Assembly: GCA_019055375.1 (NCBI GenBank)
Contig: JAHQIW010001435.1
Span: 62,001-126,000, forward strand
Reading direction: 5' to 3'
DNA length: 64,000 nucleotides
From: Parelaphostrongylus tenuis
Lineage: Eukaryota > Nematoda > Chromadorea > Rhabditida > Metastrongylidae
The notes beneath the pieces are model-generated. The model saw only the letters and a program-made list of their open reading frames with translations. It did no database searches and was not told the origin of the DNA. Below, in pieces: positions 1 to 11,445 of the stretch. The translations under genes and the position numbers were made by a program. The number at the start of each line of letters is the position of its first letter. The stretch's first letter is position 1.

Positions 1-660
1 TAACACATACATTGCAGGTGAACAACTAATTCATGAAATTTAATGAACCTAATCGATAGCGATTCGAAGAAGAAGATTGGGAAGTTTGTTTCACAACTGA
101 TCTAGCTTTATTTGATAGCATTTCAATTTACACGATTCGAAAAAAGGTTTTTCATCTACACGACCTCTGCTCCGTCTATTTGATGCAATAGGTCTCCCGT
201 CTGTCAAATGGAATCAGGAAATAAAATTTGTCAAATTTTCACCTATTTAGGTTTCCGTTTCAAACGCAAAATGTATCCATCATACTTAGTTTGGTTAACT
301 AAAATACCAAAAAAAAACCGACAATTCAACTGCAAAAAAGGGCATAAATTATTCACGTGCTGTCCACCGCCATTATTTTCAATGTTCTACTAACATATCA
401 GTCACAATCACTATCCGGTGAATTACCACACCACTGCATATGGCGATAATGTCCATTATTGCAATCCGCAAAATGCACCCAAGACACGATTTTGATGTTC
501 ATTCCATAAGCCTAGGTAAGAGTAACTTCATGTCGACGTAGTCAGAACATCTGCAAATATTTCTATAAATGTTTTTTGGCTGTGGCAAAAATCGAAATGT
601 TTCTATGAGAAGTGGTACTTCCACATTTCCACACGACTCTGTGGTTCATGGGATGTTTTT
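1..660. other. No gene recognised
   Basis: AT-rich sequence with only short chance frames. I see no splice-bounded exon, tRNA-like fold or transposon end here. Confidence 0.5.
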
Positions 661-682
661 ATGCCCAAAACAAAACTTGATA

Positions 683-684
<2 letters not shown>

Positions 685-722
<38 letters not shown>

Positions 723-735
723 ACACACACACACA

Positions 736-789
<54 letters not shown>
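685..789. repeat. (CA)n microsatellite
   Basis: About 100 bp of CA dinucleotides with two interruptions (CACCACA). Histidine/threonine-rich or cysteine/valine-rich frames across it are artefacts of the repeat. Confidence 0.95.
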
Positions 790-790
<1 letters not shown>

Positions 791-859
791 CATACACCGA
801 GAGGTACATATATACAAAGGTACAAATTTTTCTATCCGAAATGGGCTGTTGTCAAAAAG

Positions 860-1310
860 CCGCCGTATGTTGCAGATGTTCTACTAGCCTGGGCAGACAA
901 TTGCATACGACCATAGCACCATTGCTTGCCATTTAATAAAATGAGCTACTACAAAGTGATGTCATGATGCACAACACGTGCTTTGACTGACCACCTTGCG
1001 TTGCAAATTCGACTCGTTACAATTTCTAAGAAACTGTGCTGGACCACGGTACCATATCCACCATATAGCCCTAATATTGCTCCTTCGGATTATCACCCCT
1101 TTCGCGCCCTGAGGCAGCATAGGCTGTAGAAAAAACCTAAGAGCACAATCAGCTCAGAAGTGATCTTAATGACTAAATTTATTGCTAGCCTCACTCTTTC
1201 TGGAGGGTATCCAGTCTCTGGCCAACAAATGATTGCATATCGCTGATCATGATGGTGACTATTTTGCTGATTAATTGACTTCTTCAAGTGAAGAACAATT
1301 GAATTAACGA
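860..1310 (+). mobile_element. Mariner transposase C-terminal relic
   Basis: Translating around many stops and shifts gives a decayed mariner C-terminus: a HDN-like start near 985, then a clear PPYSPNIAPSDYH block (about 1,049-1,092) that normally carries the third catalytic Asp, followed by the R-A-L-R-Q-H stretch and the usual tail near 1,240. The same tail occurs at 12.2 and 16.6 kb, so the three are one subfamily. No intact frame and no N-terminal DNA-binding half are present. A dead fossil. Confidence 0.8.
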
Positions 1311-3290
1311 CACAAAAGTGCCTAAGTGCGAAAGTACTTATGGATCAACTCAGTACAAGCGCGCGCACAAGCACATACACACATATATACTAGCACACAG
1401 ATCGAAACGAGTAGTAGGATCGATTTTGATGTGCAGTTCAACGTTGTTAAGAATTGCGGAATGTCGAATAGACGACCTTGATCATCTAAGTTCAAATGCG
1501 GGACCGAAAACAGGTCGCAATAGAGCCGTCCATCAATAGACTTCAACATCTAGGGGAACTGAACAGAATTTATGCTCAATGTTCTTGTCCAAGGATTAGT
1601 TGGTAGACGTGCTCCACACTTTCATCACACTATTTTCCTTCGCCACTACAAAAAAAAACTCTGCACTTTGAAATGTTTATAAATTCCGCTTTTCCCTTCC
1701 CAATGACATTTACGTTAGTTTTTACTCCACTAAAATCTTCCGAACATTCATTCATCAAGGCCATATAGGCTTCCTAGAAACGTGCAAATAAAGAAGAAAT
1801 ATTTTGAGATCAGTCGCAAAAATGACTCACTGTACATCTAATGCACTAAAAGACAACTAATCAGTATGGTTTTTGTAACGGCAAAAAGATCGAAATACAC
1901 GTGCTATATCATTCACGTCGTGTCATTTTTATCAAAAATGAAAATCATCACAAAGAGGAAGCACTCCATCCACGATTGAAAGAATGATTAAAGTCTTATC
2001 TGCCAGTAAACCAATTGTTGAAAACGATTGAAAGTATGGAATTCCTTCTATCAAGAATACTGGTATGACTCTGCAGAAAACGCTGGCATCCTGGAGGAAT
2101 CGGAGTCGCGATGTAGCGATTTTTCCACCATTCCAGAGACAACAACTGCTCACGGTCGCCATAGCTCGCCTGTCTCAGGTTTCAAGTGAAATCCACACTC
2201 AACAAGAATTTAAAGGTGTTAATATAAGAAGACAACAGAGACTCATGTTGCAGCTGAAACTATGCACTAAGTAGACTGCCTTCGTAGATAACAGTTGTAT
2301 GAGAAAGAATCAGGAGTGGGAGCTGCTAGGTATAAGACTTTAAGATTCTGTAGAAATCTCAAGTTAACCTTCAAAAATTCGATTTTCTTCAACTTTAAAA
2401 TTTTGAGTTCTACCTAAAAAGGACATTTCTTTGACCACTAAAGTTTTAAGAGACGATAAAACTGAGGAAAGTTTGAGATTTCTGACGGCCAGACTATAAG
2501 CATGAATAAGATACGGTTTCACGGAGAGTGTTCGGTGCGGACGCGAAGTTAAAGCCAAAGAAGAGAGACGATGACAATCAAGACAAATTTTTTTGTGGTC
2601 AATTCTCATTTATCATCGACCACAAAGACAATTCTGCTGAATGTAAAGAAAAAACAAGAACACTGGCGACATGCCAGTGGTACACACGAATGCCATGAGC
2701 AAACGAGATTCATAAGTTACGATAGTAGGGAGACAAGTTCTTACTTGAAAGCTATATAATTGCAAATGGTAAATGTGATAATGACAAGTTGTAAGCGATA
2801 CTATTGCTATAGGAAAATTCTAAAAGGAAATTGAGCTTACAGCCGAAATAATAGCTAAAATTCATTGCTTTGGCATCAGAAAATCTTTGATGAGCCACAG
2901 TATCCAAAAATCGGTTGGGACTTTAGAAAACTGTCTTGCCAGTAATGACAAGAAATCTTTACACATTAAATATTTGTTTCCCTAGTAGCTTGTCATTCAT
3001 AGTGTGCAGCGAGTGGTAATAAAAAACGGATAGTGTTCGACGTTCATCAGGCTCCTCGGGGTGCGCTAAACAGTCCACTCTACGGGCATCTTTGGCGTAA
3101 TTGAATTAATTGAATGCGTATTTAGCCAATACAATTACTTTTTATTCTTATCGATTATTAAGTTAGTGTTTTTCATTTCCCCCGGGCAAGTTTGGTTCGA
3201 CCTAGTCTGCTCCAAACAGTAGTAGGGTTTGGTTTGTCCAGAACAGTGACTCTGACCTGAGACCATTTGGGTAACACAAGGCATTTCTAA
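1311..3290. other. No gene recognised
   Basis: Several frames of 60-80 codons exist on both strands (for example 2,065-2,274 plus), but none has convincing splice borders or a recognisable domain. A CCTGATGA string near 3,048 on the minus strand was examined and rejected as a ribozyme. Confidence 0.4.
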
Positions 3291-3459
3291 CCATTGCGTT
3301 ACAATGGCTTAGTAGTAGGAGTCAAAAAAAAACCAACATTCATGAGGAAACTGCGAATATTTGTGTATGTAGGTGTAATGTTTGTTCGGGCATACGGTGA
3401 TTGGGTAAGGCTGAGACGAGTGCGGTTAGTTCAACTTTACACTGCTTTTGCAGCAGGTA

Positions 3460-3715
3460 CACTTATGTGTATGCGCGTGTATGTTGTGTGTTTGTGTCTG
3501 TATGTATGTGTGTATCTCCGTGTGGGTGTACGTGTGTGTGTGTGTGCATATGCCTACATGTGCTTTTGCATGTGTCTGTGTATGATACATGTTGTGCTTA
3601 TATGTATGTGTATGTGTTTGTATGCACGTGTATGGTGTCTGGTGTGTGTGGGCGTGTGTGTGTGTGTGTGTGTGCATGAGTGTGTATACCGACGTGTGTA
3701 TGTGAGCGTAGTGTG
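3460..3715. repeat. Degenerate TG-rich repeat
   Basis: Imperfect (TG)n mixed with TA and CATG units on the plus strand. The long cysteine/valine frame (3,294-3,863) and its histidine/threonine counterpart on the minus strand come from this composition and are not genes. Confidence 0.9.
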
Positions 3716-3968
3716 TGCGTGCCCGATTCGAGACAATGTGTTATCATTATCATCGATCGCAACGACCCCGATCACTTGGTTGCTGCAACCAGACAGACAC
3801 ACCATCCGGGTAACCAAATTACGCAAACTATCGGCACCCCAGGGATCTTCCACCGGTCCGTAACTGAATGACATACTGCTAACGTCGGCGCTCAAACATC
3901 GCGGAGTAAATCGTATGCTGTCCAAATCATTTCACCTACTTTGGCTTGAAATAACTCTATTTGCCTCA

Positions 3969-4417
3969 TATAACTTAGAGAATTGAGTGGTGAGCAAAAA
4001 CACGGCCTCAGGCGGGAATCGAACCCGCGTTTCATCCTATCCGGGGACGCGTGCTCTAACCACTACACCACCGAGGCACATTTGCCCGACCACTCATTCT
4101 TCAACATCTTCTCTAAGTTATATAAGTAACATTATAACACTGCGAAATGAGTAGTAGAAACACTATAACTTCGAAGTATTGTATATAACAATAGCTGTCA
4201 GCTTAACTGGGTTTATGAAGCGAAATCACATACCCGACCGAACCTGTCAGAGGTTGGTGGCTGATAGCTTACATTGAGATGTTGAAGAATGAGTGGTCGG
4301 GCAAATGTCCCTCGGTGGTGTAGTGGTTAGAGCACGCCTCCCCGGATAGGATGAAACGCGGCTTCGATTCCCGCCTGAGGCCGTTTTTTGCTCACCACTC
4401 AATTCTCTAAGTTATAT
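3969..4417. mobile_element. Palindromic TIR element with two tRNA-like cores (family A)
   Basis: Two arms of about 140 bp (3,969-4,110 and 4,277-4,417) are inverted copies differing at only a few bases. Each arm has a cloverleaf core (minus 4,005-4,077; plus 4,309-4,381) framed by short inverted flanks GAGTGGT...ACCACTC. The minus core folds with a 7-bp acceptor (GCCTCGG/CTGAGGC), 3-bp D stem, 5-bp anticodon stem (CGTCC/GGATG), a TTCGATT T-loop and 5-bp T stem. The anticodon loop is CCGGATA, so position 33 is C instead of the near-universal U. The plus core has mismatches in its acceptor and T stem. Pol III A- and B-box sequences are present. Both arms are followed on the plus strand by the same tail (AGTTATATAAGTAAC...), seen again at 18.97 kb. 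A mobile repeat rather than a working tRNA gene. Confidence 0.8.
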
Positions 4418-4541
4418 AAGTAACATCATAACACTGCGAAATAAGCAGTAGAAATACTAAAATTTCTATTTGCCTCATCGAAGAATGTTGTCAGCTCAAA
4501 TTACAAGTACTATTTACGACGTAGGTATTATTTAGCCAATG

Positions 4542-5468
4542 TTAGGTTAATGCAAATGCAATGGCGAATTCAGCCGTGAATCTCTAATTAATTATAATCA
4601 GACTCATAAACATCTTTATTAATCAAAATAGGAGGATTACAATCGAAGCAATTTAACAGCGAGATTTAAGTTTACTTGTTTCCAAAGCATACGAGTCGGT
4701 GCCTCGAGCTTCGACGAACTCTTGGAAAGCATGTTCTGCATCTTCTTGCTTGTGAAAGCGAGTTTCCTTGGAAGAAATTTCCGATATGTTTGAGAAAATG
4801 GTGGTCGATGGGCGCAAGGGTCGGTGAATACGGTATTAAAGATGAAACAAAACTTCATGGGCTAATTTGTCCAACCTCTGAAGCATTCGTTGTACGGCGT
4901 GTGGCTGTCGGTTCGCTGTAATTGAGCAGCATTTACTTTTGTATGAACCTACTTTACTTTTACGATTTGCTTTAGATGGTTAACAACCGCAGAATGGTCA
5001 ACGTGAGTTTTCTTGCAACGTCTAGTGCAGTCTTAAGAGGATCAGCTTCGATGATTGCTGTCAATGGTCATTATCAACTTTCCATATCCTGCCACTTCGT
5101 CCGTCTTCTTCAAGACTTTCGTCTCCTCTACGTAACTTCTTGAACCATCGCTTCGTTGCACGCTCGTTAGCAGTTCCTGCACCAAATGCATTGTTGATCT
5201 TCCGTATTCTCTCTACTGTTTTACCACCTATTTTGAGTACACCGTCTAAAACCGCAAAAACGTTTGCATCAGCCAGCATCCTTGCCATAGAACAAAATAA
5301 TTATAAAATAAACAGTAAGTAAAACTTTATCAGCAACAAGACATGGGACTAGAAATGCTCATTAAGGTGATGCACAAATTTATCACATTTACTTAAGGAT
5401 TTATTCTAATATCAAAGGGCAAATTTCGTCAATGCATAAATTGCCAATGCTTTTGCACCAACCTGGTA
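4542..5468 (-). mobile_element. Internally deleted mariner element
   Basis: Ends match mariner terminal repeats: TTAGGTTAATGCAAATGC at the left (4,542) and, inverted, GGTTGGTGCAAAAGC at the right (about 5,450-5,466). The minus-strand frame begins at 5,288 and encodes the N-terminal helix-turn-helix half, with the hallmark R-W-F-K-K-L-R-R-G-D-E-S-L-E-E-D and R-S-G-R blocks. After the H-S-x-V-V-x-H-L block the frame breaks and resumes in the C-terminal tail (T-R-F-H-K-Q-E-D-A-E-H-A-F-Q-E-F near 4,740-4,790). The catalytic DD34D centre is missing. At about 0.93 kb it is some 350 bp shorter than a usual 1.3-kb mariner, so it could move only in trans. Confidence 0.88.
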
Positions 5469-6575
5469 GATTACCTGGCACGTCGTTGTAGGCCCACGTA
5501 ACGCTCGCTTTGGGGCTAAATACGTCGGAATAATAGGTTTAGGTTAACATATCGCCCATAAATAAGAGGTTGCTGGATGGAAATTTTTCTTCTGAATCAA
5601 TAAATATAAAGTAAGGACATCCGGCCGCGTTGAGAAGAGGCGAGCGTAACATTGTCGTCCAGCTTCAACAAGTATCAGCTCAAGTTTCATAAATAATCAA
5701 GCATTGATGATAAGTCATGAACGATTAAAAAGAACTGCTCCGTAACTGAATTTAATTGCAGGTCTTGTGAGAAATTCTTGTCGGCTGATTATTTATGCGC
5801 ACCTCCAGAAGAGGGGAATCAAAAGGGAAGGATCGACCTTCATTCATGAGTCTTACAGATCTCGACACATTGTCCGTTCATCGTTTTGTTGCAGTTGCCA
5901 TTCATGTTAGTGATCTATTCAGGATACTTTAACTTGCATCATTATCATTTCGCAAAGTAAGAGTGACGGCTAACCACGTGTACAACTGATTGACATTAAA
6001 TACATACATATGCTGATTTACGTGATCAACTCAGAGGACACCTCCAACGCCTTATAAATTACACTAGTGTAAGTTTTGTGCTTCAGTTCGTTAATATGAA
6101 AAGCAAGTAGAGATCACACTTCATTGTTACTTTACACGAAGTGAAAAAATCCAATAGAAAACGCTTAAGATGGACAATATGGGTTAAAAGTGCACACATA
6201 AATTAATTTCCATCTGTAAGGAATGAGAAAGAAAATAGAATTATTAATGGCTGTGAATGGAGCACGTTTTGTCACCAAAAATATATTACAGCGAAAATTC
6301 ACAGATAGACTAGAGAATTTTTGAATTGATTGAAAAACATAAGAAGCATGCTCAATCTAGTAAATGTCTTGAACGACCTTAGTAATCCATAAAAGAAGTG
6401 TAGTAGTGAAAACGGCGAAACGAACAGAAATGCAGACTGTTTCGTTAGCCACAGTGGACTTAACACGAATAGCTTCGCTTTCATCCGTGGAATGTCGCAT
6501 TTCTCCTCCTTTCTGCCCTTCTAACGCATCTGTAAATCGTAGCCTGTTCGTTCACATGTAGACCGTATGAAAGTA
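5469..6575. other. No gene recognised
   Basis: AT-rich. A minus-strand stretch at about 6,340-6,490 reads as a plausible hydrophobic segment (T-V-A-N-E-T-V-C-I-S-V-R-F-A) but I find no convincing acceptor for it. Confidence 0.35.
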
Positions 6576-6579
6576 AAAA

Positions 6580-7415
6580 AAGGCTTTTTTTTATTCAAAG
6601 GAACAAATGAAAGACCGTTCTCATTTGCTGGAGAGGAACTTTTCATAGGAGTGTGAGTAAACAATGGAAAGCTGAGACTTGAGGCTACAGCCTCACGTCG
6701 TCGGTTTCTAAAACACTCCTATAAAACGCTGTAGCATCCAAATCAAAATTTTGCTTCACATTCACCTTTCGCCTTCAATTTTATCACAAGTATAATTTGC
6801 TCATAGCCGAAAAGCATATCAGTGAGTAGAGAAATTTTCGCAGTATCTTAGACAATCGTTTTATCCGGAGTATCTATCATGGCGGAAGAGAAATTCCCAA
6901 TCAAATAATAATATATTGGTCACGCCTCTGCCACAGCCGTCGGCCTTATTGAGTAGCCAGTAAACAACCTACCGAAAATGTAAAACTCGATCTTATTCTC
7001 CTACTAAGCTGTATTTCCAGAAAGCAAGCACGTAGCTAGAATCAGAAGAATTACGCTATCAGATGATTATTAACAGTTTAAAGAAAGAGCTCTGTCCCGC
7101 GAGGTTTAAAACACAAATTAAAAGACCAAAGGAGATCAGAAGACCAAAGGAGTTTTTTGAGAAGCAAACACTTTTTGAGTTCTTTGAAGTTTGTGCTATA
7201 GAAAAGAGAAGAAAACATGTGGTTTTATGAAACATGATTCTATTTTGAATGTTGCAGCGTTATGAAGGGGCTTTTAAAAAATTGGCGACGTAGAGCTCTA
7301 GCCTCAAGTTTCAGCTTTCAAATAGATACTAACACCCATATGAAAAGTTGCTCTCCAGCGAATGAGATTGGTTTTTCGTTTTTGTCCTCCTAATTAGAAA
7401 AAAACCAAAAAAAAC
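6580..7415. mobile_element. Long-TIR non-autonomous element (family D, copy 1)
   Basis: Arms of more than 100 bp at about 6,590-6,730 and 7,230-7,400 are inverted copies (core GCTGGAGAGGAACTTTTCAT against its complement in TGAAAAGTTGCTCTCCAGC). The 500-bp middle has no transposase. The same architecture recurs at 8.3, 28.4, 40.3 and, decayed, 57 kb. Probably a MITE-like or foldback DNA transposon of unknown superfamily. Confidence 0.7.
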
Positions 7416-7607
7416 TAGAATATCAATAAAAATGAAGCAAAGACGTAAGAGAGTAAGGTAGACGTTACGAGGCTCATGTCAAGAAAGCATGTAAGAAAAG
7501 GTGAAGGGAATTTTGTGCTTAGTAAGTCATCCCTTCTTATTAACCGATCTACTAGATATGCAAGGTCAGATCAAAATGCTGAACAAAGTGTACAAAAACA
7601 ATCATAC

Positions 7608-7862
7608 TTTTTATCTGGAGCTCCCTAAATTTCCTCTCTCGTTCTTCCAGCGGAGGAAAGGCGGCTTCGCCGGAACGTTCGGGAGAAATGTTGAGGAGTA
7701 TAGGTTGGCTCTGACAGAAAATAAGAAGATAATGGACAGATGGAGCTAAGGAAAACCTAGAAAAATAAATCATACCCTCAAGATCGTAGAAAGCGCTTCC
7801 ATATTGGGAGAAGGCACAGGATTTCCCTGCCAATCGAACAATTGATATCGCAGAGTTCGAAT
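7608..7862 (-). CDS. Two consecutive exons of an unrecognised gene
   Basis: Minus-strand exon 7,776-7,862 (29 codons, phase 0) begins after GCAGTGTTCAG and ends at a GAGG|GTATGA donor. A 65-nt intron, typical of nematodes, ends in TTTTCTGTCAG. Exon 7,608-7,710 (34 codons plus one base) ends at AAAAA|GTATGA. The joined frame stays open with non-repetitive protein-like composition: R-Y-Q-L-F-D-W-Q-G-N-P-V-P-S-P-N-M-E, then N-I-S-P-E-R-S-G-E-A-A-F-P-P-L-E-E-R-E-R. A possible further upstream exon (Y-E-S-K-W-L-E-R-Q-I-Y-R-L-L-K) lies near 7,890-7,950. I do not recognise the family. Paired splice sites support a real gene; its ends were not found. Confidence 0.5.
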
Positions 7863-7869
7863 CTGAACA

Positions 7870-8295
7870 CTGCATAGACTTAATAAAGGTACAGACTTTT
7901 GAGTAGCCTATAAATTTGCCTTTCCAGCCATTTTGATTCATAAGTTCTCACGTCCTTCTGTATCAAAGAATGGCTTCGATTTCTTTTGATCTTATAGTTT
8001 TTCTGTTCGATTAACACTTATTGATTAATAGAACTATAAAGTTGCGACTTTAACAAGCTACATTTTAGGGAGAATGTCATAGGACAAACAAGAAATTACT
8101 TTTGATCAGAGCGCCTTTTAGAAATTAAGTTATGTATCATTCACTTCAACTTCATCTATTTTAAACTAGAAGAGAACTGTTGACAAGTCGGCAATACAAT
8201 TAGAGAGGTGTAGGATAGGCTCGTTTCCTACTCGTAAAGTTTGAGACTCTTCTTTCGTAACAAATTATACTCAGTTATGCATCACATAAATAAAC
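7870..8295. other. No gene recognised
   Basis: Apart from the possible upstream exon at 7,890-7,950 I see only AT-rich sequence. Confidence 0.4.
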
Positions 8296-8299
8296 TGTT

Positions 8300-9050
8300 C
8301 TTTTCCATTAGACGGCACGGAGCAAAAACCGGCCCTTCTCGCTGGATAAGAGCTTTTCATGAAAGTGTTAGTAAACATTTAGAAGTATAGACCTCCGGTT
8401 AGCGCCGTATGCAGTCGTTCTTCGAAAACACCCTTTTATGAGGCTGTGAGTTTCGAACTAAAATTATGTTTAACATCGGCTGAGCAATTCAATTAGCACT
8501 TCGCTGAAAAGACGAAAAAACACATGAATGCGTAGAGAAAATTTTTTGGTATCAGAATCAGACGTTTAATCTGGAATTTTATTCAAAGCGGAGTAAGAAT
8601 TCCCAGTCGAATGATAAAAATCGTATATGTCATGTGATGGGAAGACATATATCGATCGATCGGTGACGGGAGCACCGCATCTATTCTACAAAGACCATAC
8701 ATCTCGACCGTGAATTAGCCAGTAAATAAGAACGCCGCAGATGCGAGGTTCAATCTTATTTTCCCTGCTACCTGCAGCGTAACGATCTTTTTAGAAAATA
8801 AGCGCAGTATTGGAATCGCGAAAACTTACGCTTTCGAATGATTACTGATATTCTTATAGAGCTCTGTCTTACGAGGAGTAGGCGGGCATGAAACACAAAT
8901 GATTTCCTTTCGTTGAAGCCTTATAAATCTTTTTTTTCAAAAACTGGCCACGTGCGGTGCTTGTCAGAGGTTTAAGCTTTCGAATTTTTGCTAGCACTCT
9001 TATGAAAAGGTCTTGTGCAGCAAAAGGAATCCGTTTTTGATCGCTTTCCG
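8300..9050. mobile_element. Long-TIR element (family D, copy 2)
   Basis: Left arm about 8,315-8,440 (CGCTGGATAAGAGCTTTTCA) and right arm about 8,930-9,045 are inverted copies. The 0.75-kb length and internal segments (for example AAGAGCTCTGTCTTACGAG-like near 8,860) match the 40.3-kb copy. No coding capacity. Confidence 0.7.
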
Positions 9051-9104
9051 TCTATAACGTATGCCATAGTTATATGATACATCACTTCCTTATGGAACCA
9101 CTGC

Positions 9105-9420
9105 CTTTGTTATAAAGCATAAAGGATATAGCACTTGACGTTGATCAATCCCTGCGGGGAGTGCCAAGCATTCGTGTTCAATTTTTGACTTCGTTTGAGG
9201 TGATTGGATGCATATCTGGCCTCTACAATGACTTGCGGTGGCCTCCCGCTGAACCGATTCAGTGCGGCTCATCCTCCCAGACAAGTCTGCGACCAGTTTG
9301 GTACCAATTTACCGACACCGGAGGAATGGATGGCATGGTAAGCCATGAGCGCGAGATCGAACCATTAACCTCGTGTGCGACACGGCGCACCTCTAACCAC
9401 TGCGCCATATGCGCTCTTGC
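9105..9420 (-). mobile_element. tRNA-derived SINE (family B, copy 1)
   Basis: On the minus strand a tRNA-like head (GCGCATATGGCGCAGTGG, A box; GGTTCGATCTC-like B box) is followed by a conserved body and a tail ending at the GTTGATCAATCCCTG block. The same consensus recurs about ten times in the window in both orientations. Pol III transcription is inferred from the boxes. Confidence 0.8.
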
Positions 9421-10275
9421 CTCTATTATATTTGTTAATAATCCTACCCCTCCTCCATTAATTTGTTGCATTTCTCAAATTTTAGGCAATATACTGTAAA
9501 ATGAGAGGAGGAGAGTTCGGGTGATCAAATTACAGTGCAGTGGTTTAGCTGTGAACACTAGTGAGGGTTAAAGTCAACCTATTGTCCTCAAAATTCCTAC
9601 TGTACTGATTATAGGAATTTGCTGAAAGAATGGATGCAAGAAAGGGTAAATTAAAATTCTTTCTTATCAAACCGATTTTCGAAGCTATTATACTCCTCGA
9701 AAGATGGTGGTTGTCTCAGTTATTTTACCTATTATCAACACTGAGGATTTATGTCACAGTATCTCTACCATAACAAACTTGGCTACCTGTCCATTGTTAC
9801 TTCTTGCCAAAAGCAATAAGTGATATCGCTATTAACAAAAGTGGAAGGTGTTCTGAAGCACTCGATCGAGCAGCAGCATAACTTGACTACCGTAATCAAA
9901 GGCGAATTTGCTTCGTACCTGACCATCAACGAGAAGAACACCTTCAAGTGAACCAGCGCTTTCGTCAACCGAAGTTTTGGGCAGAAGATCTGTCAGTAAT
10001 CGAGTTTCACTATCAGCAGTCTCAATACCATCAAGTTTATTGTCAGAAGTTGGACGGCGAATCACCTGAAAATACTCGTACAGTAAGACGAATCAACAAA
10101 AAAAAAAAGATTGTACGCACTTGCCCAACTGAAATCGGAGATTTGGAAGGAAGACTTGAAATTCTCTTCGGGACATTCTGAATTGAAATCTGTCGGTAGA
10201 GGAAAAAAATGCAAAGTAACCAGAATGCATAGATGAAGTGGAATTCACATTCTTTTTAATTTGCTAGCATTCATC
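9421..10275. other. No gene recognised
   Basis: A plus frame at 9,948-10,181 (77 codons) and its minus counterpart show no domain or splice signals. Nothing else seen. Confidence 0.4.
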
Positions 10276-10611
10276 CCAGAGCGCATGTGGCTCATTGGTT
10301 AGAGGTGCTTTGCGTCTCACACATGATGGATAGTTCAATCTCACGCTCATGGCTCGCTAAGCCTTCCATCACTTCGGGGTCGGTAAATTGGTATCAGACT
10401 GGTCTCAGATTGTCCGGGAAGATAAACAGCACTGATTCGATGGGGCGGGAGGCTCCCTCCCGTCATTGTAACGGCCGTATATGCATTCAATCACTTCAAA
10501 CAAAGTTGAAAATTGGAGACGAATGCATGGCACATGTCTCAGGGATTATTCAATGCCAATAGCTTTATCCTTTCTGCTTTTAACATTCACCCCAGAATGC
10601 CATTTATAACA
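10276..10611 (+). mobile_element. tRNA-derived SINE (family B, copy 2)
   Basis: Head GCGCATGTGGCTCATTGG at 10,280, B-box-like AGTTCAATCTC, then body and tail running to ATTCAATGCCAATAGC and beyond. Nearly full length and opposite in orientation to the copy at 9.1-9.4 kb. Confidence 0.8.
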
Positions 10612-10734
10612 AAGCAAAAATTAACTACATAATACAAAGAATAAATATTGGAATTGCATAATATTTAGGACTAACCATCTGTCAACCTCAGCATTCTTCA
10701 ACAATAGGTTAAGGAAACGTTCTCAGAAAATGCT

Positions 10735-11080
10735 TGCAACTTTTTGGGTGTCGGCCATTTTTTGTGTTTTGGGCTCACGTGAAAGCGCGTCTTTTCCCCG
10801 CGTTGAATGGTGTGTAATTTATCTACTTATTTCAGAATGTTGTTAACAAGCGAGCCAAATAGGTTGTTGATGATGCACGAATTGCTGTTGGGTTCAAATG
10901 CAAAGGTGGCAAGTGAACGCATCAATCTGGCCTCAACCTAATCTGTTATCTTGTTAACCCCATTCTGTAATAAGTAGATAAATTAAACACTAATTAATGC
11001 GGAAGAAGACGAGCTTTTAAATAAACGCAAAAACACAAAAAATGGCCGGCACTAGAAAAGTTATAAGGATTTTCTTAGAA
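10735..11080. mobile_element. Hairpin MITE
   Basis: Arms of about 120 bp (10,740-10,860 and 10,955-11,065) are inverted copies sharing GGCCATTTTTTGTGTTTT, TAATTTATCTACTTATT, CAGAATG and GTTAACAAG. The loop is about 90 bp. No coding capacity. I could not define a target duplication. Confidence 0.75.
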
Positions 11081-11114
11081 CTTTTTCTCCAAACTATTAA
11101 CTTTTGTCTTTCTT

Positions 11115-11445
11115 AGTGAGGCCAACACGACGTTCCTAGAATATCATTCATCCAAATAGCTGACGTTTCGGCAGCATCACCTCCTCCAAGGTCTGGGAAC
11201 ATCAAGTTGTCGGCAACTTAGTCAGCCAAACACTTCCATTATTTTGTTGGAAAAGATGACCACACCTGAATTTGCTAATTTTCGCTAATTCCATGATTCG
11301 GTTTGATGATTTTTCTAGTGAAGTGCGGAGGTGTTTGGTTGACTGAACTATGGAATGCCTAATCTTTTCGCGCTCTGAAGAAGGAGAAACCGCCGAAACA
11401 TCAGTTGTTTGATAAATAATATTATGAGAATGTCGTTTTTGACTG
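11115..11445. repeat. Inverted repeat carrying GCCGAAACGTCAG-type motifs
   Basis: A minus-strand copy (about 11,187 down to 11,120; GCTGCCGAAACGTCAGC) faces a diverged plus-strand copy (11,371-11,440; ACCGCCGAAACATCAGTTG). Downstream bases also match (TGATATTCTAGGAACGTCG against TAATATTATGAGAATGTCG). Related motifs occur near 23.46 and 61.83 kb. Function unknown. Confidence 0.5.

Noticed and set aside
569..936. Open frames of 68-115 codons over the CA repeat
   Set aside because: They are repeats of His-Thr or Cys-Val from a microsatellite; no other coding signal.
3020..3080. Hammerhead ribozyme on the minus strand (CCTGATGAACGTCGAACAC)
   Set aside because: No stem II of adequate length and no GAAA at the right place; stem I cannot be drawn.
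3294..3925. 189-codon plus and 123-codon minus frames
   Set aside because: Long only because TG/CA-rich sequence lacks stop codons; composition is not protein-like.
4005..4077. Genuine tRNA gene
   Set aside because: Fold is good but the core is inside a repeated TIR element, has C33, and a GGA anticodon would need a class II serine tRNA with long variable arm, which is absent.
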